Below are positions 58,231 to 64,000 of a DNA stretch of 64,000 bases, piece after piece. The stretch lies in assembly GCF_029168945.1 (NCBI RefSeq), contig NC_083610.1, positions 51,725,429 through 51,789,428 of the forward strand, in the 5' to 3' direction. The notes below the pieces were generated by a model that ran no database searches, was not told the DNA's origin, and worked only from the letters and a program-made list of their open reading frames with translations. The first letter of the stretch is position 1, and each line of letters starts with the position of its first letter. Made by a program: the position numbers and the translations under genes. Source of the DNA: Cannabis sativa (lineage: Eukaryota; Streptophyta; Magnoliopsida; Rosales; Cannabaceae).

Positions 58231-61200
58231 TTTGATAATATAGGATACTACAAAATAATAGAAATCAACAAATAGAAATTAATAATGGTTTCACAAAATC
58301 AATTCAGAAATTATAAGCACATAGGAAGTAGGAATGATATGAGAAAATACTTAAAAAATTCAATCCTAAATAATTTCCAAGGTTTTTCAACAAACTGATA
58401 TCAGTGTCCCGTTTAGGCGAGAGTCAAAGCTACCATCCATTGAATAGAGTTATCAGCTCATCTAAAATGTTAAACATTCTAGCAACCTTTTATTCGATCA
58501 AGATTGGAATCCAGCGTTGTCCCGTTTAGGCGAGAGTCAAGGCTATTCTATCTTATGAGCTACTACCATTGTTTCGCAATTTGCAAGTCAAATATGGTCG
58601 CCACCATTAGGGTGATCCATACCGTATAAAACAATTACAAACCACTTATCTTTCGAGATTAAACGGTGCGAAATTGCTAATGAACGTTCCTCCATTAGGG
58701 AGGATTACTCACTAAAACAAACGTGATGTAAAACCCACAATGGAGATCGAATATCTTAATAATAATAAAGCTCATTCTTTAAAATGTATTTTCTTTATTA
58801 TTCTAATAAATATACTCTCATTAAATTCGAAATTTAGAATTAAAATTCAAAAATAAGAATTTAATATAATATTTATAAAATTATACCTAGATGGTGATTG
58901 AAATAAAATTAATTATGTCCATCTTAGTAATAATCTTAAATATAAATATTAAGGAAATTAATTTAAGTTGAATTAAATTAAATAATTAGCAACTTAAAAA
59001 TTTCCTTTGAGAATATATTTATTGAGTTCGAAAATTTAAAGTATATAAAAAATACAATTTTCGAAAATAATAAAAATTAGAAAAGAAATACTTCAAGCAA
59101 AAATATCACCTATCTAGATATTCTTTTGAGTAATTAATTCAATTTCTAATAATATATATATATATTTTAAATTCATTTATTTTAAATTAATCAATTAAAT
59201 GAAAAAATCATTGATTTGAGTTGGTTCAAGAATTAATTAAAATAAATAATTAATTTACAACTCAATCTATTTTTCAAGAAATAAATTCAAAAAATATTAT
59301 ATAAATAAAATGCAATTTTTCGAAATTGATTAAGAAAATAAAGAGAAAACATATATTGAAAATTATTTAAATTTAAGTTGAAAAATTAAATTTCAACCTA
59401 AAAATAATTTTTTATTTAATTAAGTGTCATGAAAAATCAATAAATATTTAAGTATCATGATTAAAAGCAACTTAGATATTTAGATTTTTCAAGTTAATTA
59501 AATGTATTAAATTCAAGAAATAATAATTAAGTGTAGAGAAGGCTTAATTATTAATTTCTAATTTAATACTAGGAAAAATATACTTAATTAAATTGTACCA
59601 AAATTAATTATTTAAATAATTAATTTCACAAAGTATAATATTTTCCTATTTAAATATTAGAAATAATAAGTAGTCTAGAAATTACTATCTAGAAAATATC
59701 TTATTTGACTAAGTATTTTTTCAACAAAAATTTGAAAAATATCTAATTTAAGTTATTTAGAAAAAAAAATTTAAAACTTAAGTAATTTCAAATTTATATT
59801 TAATTAAATATCAAAAATTAAGTTATAACAACTTAATTTGAAGATATATTTTTAAGTTAATATTCGAAAAGATATTAACCTAAAAAATATCTTAAATATT
59901 CCATTTTAAGTTAATTTTGGAAAAGATATTAACTTAAAAAATATCTTAAGAATCTTTAATAACTAATGCCTAGGATTCCTCAACTTGATTTAAAATTTAA
60001 ATCAAATATTCAAATTTAAGTTAGATAAGAAAAATCAGTTGATATAACTAATTTATAACTTAAATAGGAATATTTAATTAAATAAGCTCCAGAAAGAATC
60101 TAGTTAGTTAAAATTCTATATTTAATTAAATACAAGAAAAATACAAATAGTTTGTCTAGAAATAATATCCAAACTAAAAGTGCTTTTCTTAAAATTAACT
60201 TTAAAATATTAAAATGAAAATAAATTTCATATATTTTAAAAGTTAATTATGTTGCTAATTCAATTTTATTAGGTCAAACTAATATAATTAACCTAGTACA
60301 GTTATTTAAATGAGGCAAATGGGCCTTCACAATTGGGGTAGTTCATGTGAGGGGGTGCTGGGTTCAGTATGTCGTACCCACTTCTATGGCTCCCAACTCT
60401 CACACAAGGCCCAAAAGAGAGGAATTTAACCTTAAAATGAATAACTGTTATTAATTGAATAGGTCCAAGATCTAAATGGACCTAAATAAAATCTATCATG
60501 GTTTGACATTTTATTTAGCAACAACCTATATGCATCTATATTAAAACAAAATAAACATATAGGCTCACACAGGCACACTTTGGATGGGTCCTATCATGTT
60601 GATAGGTCATACACAGATGAAAGAAGATTGTAAAATTTACCTGTTACAAATTATTAACTTGACCAAGGGAGCCATCAGATCATTAGATCTGGCAAAAAGT
60701 AACCATGTCTATTTGCAATCAAGTAATAATAGGTTTTGAAAAACTTACAAACAAGTTAAAACCACATACTCCTGCAACAAGGTTAGCTGGATAGTTGGAA
60801 GTAGGATTTATTTAATTTTAAATAAATAAATTTCGAAAAAAATATATAATTAAATAAATAAATCAAAAAAATCGAAAAAAAATAAAATTAAAAAAATATT
60901 TATTTTTCGAAAATAAAAAAAAAATTATTTAAATTTCGAAATTATTTAAAAAATAAATATTTAAAATTAAACCTACAATTTTGAAAAATTAGGTTTCAAC
61001 TAACCTAAATATCATTTCAAAATTTGCTAACTACTTTTAAAAATTAAATGTTATTTTATAAATGAAAATTAAATAAAAATTAGAAAAGATAAATTAAATA
61101 TCTTTTTCAGATTTTAAATTTAATTTAAATAAATAAAATAACAAAATTTAAAAGTTAGCAAAATATCTTACATCTATTTAAAATTACATGATTATAATTA

Positions 61201-61835
61201 TCTTATTTTAAATTTAAATAAGGTCAAAATATTAAAAAAAAAATAATTTTAAAATAGTTAAAATCTGACCTTAAATTTAAAAATAAGATAAGATATAATC
61301 AAATTTAAAAATAAGATAGATTATTAAGCAAATAAGATAGATACTAACTAATTTTAAATTCAAATTACACTAATATCTTGAATTAAATTTAAAAAATATT
61401 AAATTAATTCATAATGATAATTAGAATTGAAATAGGAATAGTAATAGTATAAATACAGAACTACACAAAAAATCGGAAGTTAATTCCATGAAAAAGCATG
61501 AAAAATCGAAGAGAAACGAAAAAATTGCGAGCTGTACGGACAGTTTTCGCGATCGCAGGAAAATTTCAGCACAACTCCGTTTTTTTCGAATCTTCAAAAA
61601 ATCATAACTAATTCAAATTAAATCGAAATTTAGTTCTGTAAAAAAGTAACTTGCTTAATTTTTTCCATACTATCCAATAAAAATAATTCCAGAAAAAAAA
61701 TTTCAATTATTTTTCACGAAAATTCACAAACACCAATCAATCATCATATAACACTCAATACAACATGATACCATCCAAAAACAAACAAACAATCGTTTTA
61801 AAGTCCAAATTTCTTGCAAGTAAATCAATTACCAT
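58231..61835 (-). promoter_or_regulatory. Long leader of L with blocks conserved in B
   Basis: About 3.6 kb, mainly AT-rich and non-coding. Conserved with B: the duplicated motif (about 58405 and 58517), two CTAAT-loop hairpins (58689-58703 and about 58602-58614), a GC-richer block (about 60265-60450, including GTGGGTACGACATACTG read on the complement), and the flanks of a GC-rich island near 61520-61565. The sequence between blocks has diverged and differs in length. Confidence 0.7.
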
Positions 61836-61848
61836 GGCTCTGAGGCCA
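61836..61848 (-). other. Primer-binding site of L
   Basis: On the minus strand TGGCCTCAGAGCC, two bases inside the 5' LTR border, equivalent to TGGTACCAGAGCC of B with two differences. Confidence 0.75.
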
Positions 61849-61850
61849 GT

Positions 61851-63760
61851 TGTTGAATTTTTATTTTACCAGGATCTTAGATCTACTCACAAGTATGTTG
61901 TTTAAACACCCTAAATATGAACTTTCTAAAACGATAAATTAATCACATATAAAGTTAAGAAAACCTTACATTGATGCAGCGGAATTAATGTCTCCTTCCA
62001 CTCAGATCTCTAACCCTCGAATCCTTTCTGTAGCAGAGTATAATCAAGATCTGAGCCCGAATGTCCTTCTTCTTCAAGTTTGATCCTTCACAGTCTTCCA
62101 ATCTATGATTGAGTTACTGCTTGCTGTGTGTGGGCACTTACTCTTTCAGTAGGGTTCGAAATTGATGAAGGGAAAAGAGAATAGGGATTTCGGCCAGGTA
62201 TAGAAAGTGGGGAAGGCTTTATTTTTTTGAAGAGAGAAATTTCTGACAGAAAACTAATGAAAGCTTGTGTTGAAAACTTATAATTTGACTGAGCCATCAC
62301 TTTCTATTTATAGGCAACTACTAGGTTTAGGTTAGGAATTATTTGGCATTAAAATAATGAAAATATTAATTTGAAAAACCTCATTAAGTGGCCGGCCAAG
62401 GTGTAGTAGTGGGCCCCACTTGATTTTGCAGTTTTATCAAATTTTATTTCTATTTTCTCAAAAACGCCAATTTTTCAATTCTAACCTTTTAAATGCCAAA
62501 ACTAATTATTTAATAACTATAATAGATTATTAAATAATATTGTCATTTAATTTAATTATTAATTAGACATATAAAGTCCATTAATAAAGAAATAAACCTA
62601 GAAACTCTTTTCTTTACAATTTCACCCCTTCTTAGTGAAAATTCATAAAATTAGACATAGTCTAACTTTAGAATTATAATTGATCAATCACGAATCAATT
62701 AAGGAGTCTTACAAGCAGAATGTTCTCAACTAGAATGGGGACCATGGATCTATATGCTGAGCTTCCAATAAGTGAACCAAATTTACCAAGTAAATTCCTA
62801 CTTATTAATTCTTCGTTGAATCCACTCTTAGAACTTAGAATTGAACTCTCAGACTTATAAAGAGCATATTATATGTTCCACGATATCAATATGCTATCTC
62901 ATTTAACCATTGTTATAATCTTATTGTGATTTAAAGATCCTCTATATAGATGATCTACATCGAGATGGGATTTCTTTACCGTTCTCACCCCTCAATGTCT
63001 TTTGCCCCTTAAAACACTTAGCTACCTGTAAATGGTGTTTAGTGATCTAATGATTAGTCAGTTAAACAAGAGCTCATCCATTTACTTCTATTTGCTAAGC
63101 TCGAAGGGAATCATCACTTGACTTCTATACACCAGTAGAAGCTATAGATTCCATATTTATGTTCAGCACTCCCACTCAATCATACTATCATGTTCCCAAA
63201 ATATACGTATCACCCTGACCTAAAAGTAGGCATAACTAATAAATCAAAGAACATGAATAGCACTCCTGAGTTGAGCCTAAGCATATCAGGATTTAGATTC
63301 TTTTAATCTTAAGATCAACTACTGATATTGACTTGGAAAGATATGTATAACGGTAAGTTTGTAATATCTTAACTTAGTTGCAATATCGGTCCAGTCCAAT
63401 GTATACTCCATACATTCGAAACTAGTATACTTTACTAATGTCCTGGAAAGAACATAACACTTACTCCAAGTGTAAGTACACATCATCGCTGATTATCACA
63501 TTAGTGTAAATCCAATAACACTGATGAAACAGGGACCAAGTCTTTTGATTCATATGATCACAATCACATTCCACTGTGTTGACGATACTGTAATTGTGAA
63601 TAAACATATGATCTGGATTTAACTGATTTTGTGTGTAAATGTAATAAACATATTAAACCATTAGCATGTAAAATTCATGCAAACATCAATCACTTCAAAT
63701 TTCTTATATTGATAACTAATCAGATTGTAAAGAGTTTTATTTAGGGCATAAAACCTAACA
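61851..63760 (-). repeat. 5' LTR of L
   Basis: 1,910 bp, uninterrupted, followed by GCCAC at 63761-63765. A TATA box is present on the minus strand near 62304-62314. Minus-strand open frames inside LTRs (for example 62103-62300 and its copy at 49184-49381) are not genes. Confidence 0.93.
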
Positions 63761-64000
63761 GCCACACACAGCAAGTGGTACCTCAATCATAGATTGGAAG
63801 ACTGTGAAGGATCACACACAAAGAGAATGATACTCGGGCTCAGATCTTGATAATACTCTGCGACAGAAAGGATACAAGGGTTAGAAATCTGAGTGGAAGG
63901 AGACATTATTCTGCTGCTACCAATGTAAGGTTTTCTTAACTTTATATGTGTTTAATTATCGTTTTAGAAAGTTCATATTTAGGGTGTTAAACAACATACT

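Larger units (their letters stand above)
48932..63760 (-). mobile_element. Element L: young Copia element with preserved gag and collapsed pol
   Basis: Inserted in LTR K with perfect duplication GCCAC (48927-48931 and 63761-63765). The LTRs are 61851-63760 (5') and 48932-55544 (3'; 1,909 bp without CACTA M), near-identical. In element orientation: primer site, leader of about 3.6 kb, one-frame gag, about 1.8 kb of degraded pol, polypurine tract, 3' LTR. About 10.1 kb without M. The leader shares conserved blocks with element B, so the two belong to related subfamilies. Confidence 0.9.
47318..64000 (+). mobile_element. Element K: Copia LTR, interrupted by L and cut off by the window edge
   Basis: Pieces 47318-48931 and 63766-64000. 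It begins TGTTGGGTTTTGTGCCC, like F and L read in sense. A TATA box (CCTATAAATAG) is at about 48758-48768. Comparison with L suggests the LTR ends roughly 40 bases past the window. Whether K is a solo LTR or the 5' LTR of a full element cannot be seen. Confidence 0.85.

Overview
This window looks like repeat-dominated nuclear DNA of a flowering plant, most likely a eudicot. The evidence is AT-rich background, plant-type LTR retrotransposons of several lineages with initiator-Met-type primer sites, CACTA and Mutator-like DNA transposons, and a captured fragment resembling a plant XBAT ankyrin/RING ligase gene. I see no intact host gene, no rRNA or tRNA gene, and nothing bacterial or organellar. 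Almost every base from 3.5 kb to the right edge belongs to a transposon or sits between two of them.

Left block (1-39485). AT-rich flank with degenerate tandem repeats and a MITE (about 1974-3124) leads into a Ty3/Gypsy element of the Tat lineage, element A (3513-39485). A is split by a Ty1/Copia element B (6922-27702, TSD GAAAC). The 5' LTR of B is itself split twice: by a full Tekay/Del-type chromovirus C (7518-16364, TSD GCTAA) and by a solo LTR of B's own family, D (16709-18601). Downstream of its integrase, A carries a multi-exon gene on the opposite strand (about 31829-35975). That gene is interrupted by a non-autonomous CACTA transposon E (31982-33729, TSD CAC). The 3' LTR of A is interrupted by a minus-strand solo Copia LTR F (37154-39018, TSD CTTAC).

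Middle block (39486-47317). Short AT-rich spacers surround a long-TIR Mutator-like element G (39919-41459) holding a (CT)n tract of about 135 bp. Next comes a 3'-truncated Copia element H of a different, short-LTR type (42840-about 46845), interrupted in gag by a minus-strand chromovirus-like solo LTR I (43269-45332, TSD TCCAT). H abuts a LINE reverse-transcriptase fragment J (about 46846-47317).

Right block (47318-64000). A plus-strand Copia LTR K begins at 47318 and runs off the right edge. It is interrupted by a complete minus-strand Copia element L (48932-63760, TSD GCCAC) with near-identical 1.9-kb LTRs. L has an almost intact gag but a collapsed pol. The 3' LTR of L contains a 4.7-kb CACTA transposon M (49797-54497, TSD AAG) carrying host-gene pieces, including the XBAT-like fragment.

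Insertion order inferred from nesting: A before B, E and F; B before C and D; H before I; J before K before L before M. The observations I rate highest are: the antisense gene of A with a perfect phase-0 intron and its own TATA box; a structured leader shared by Copia elements B and L (two hairpins with the same CTAAT loop, plus a duplicated motif at fixed spacing); the gag-preserving, pol-collapsed element L; and gene capture by CACTA M.
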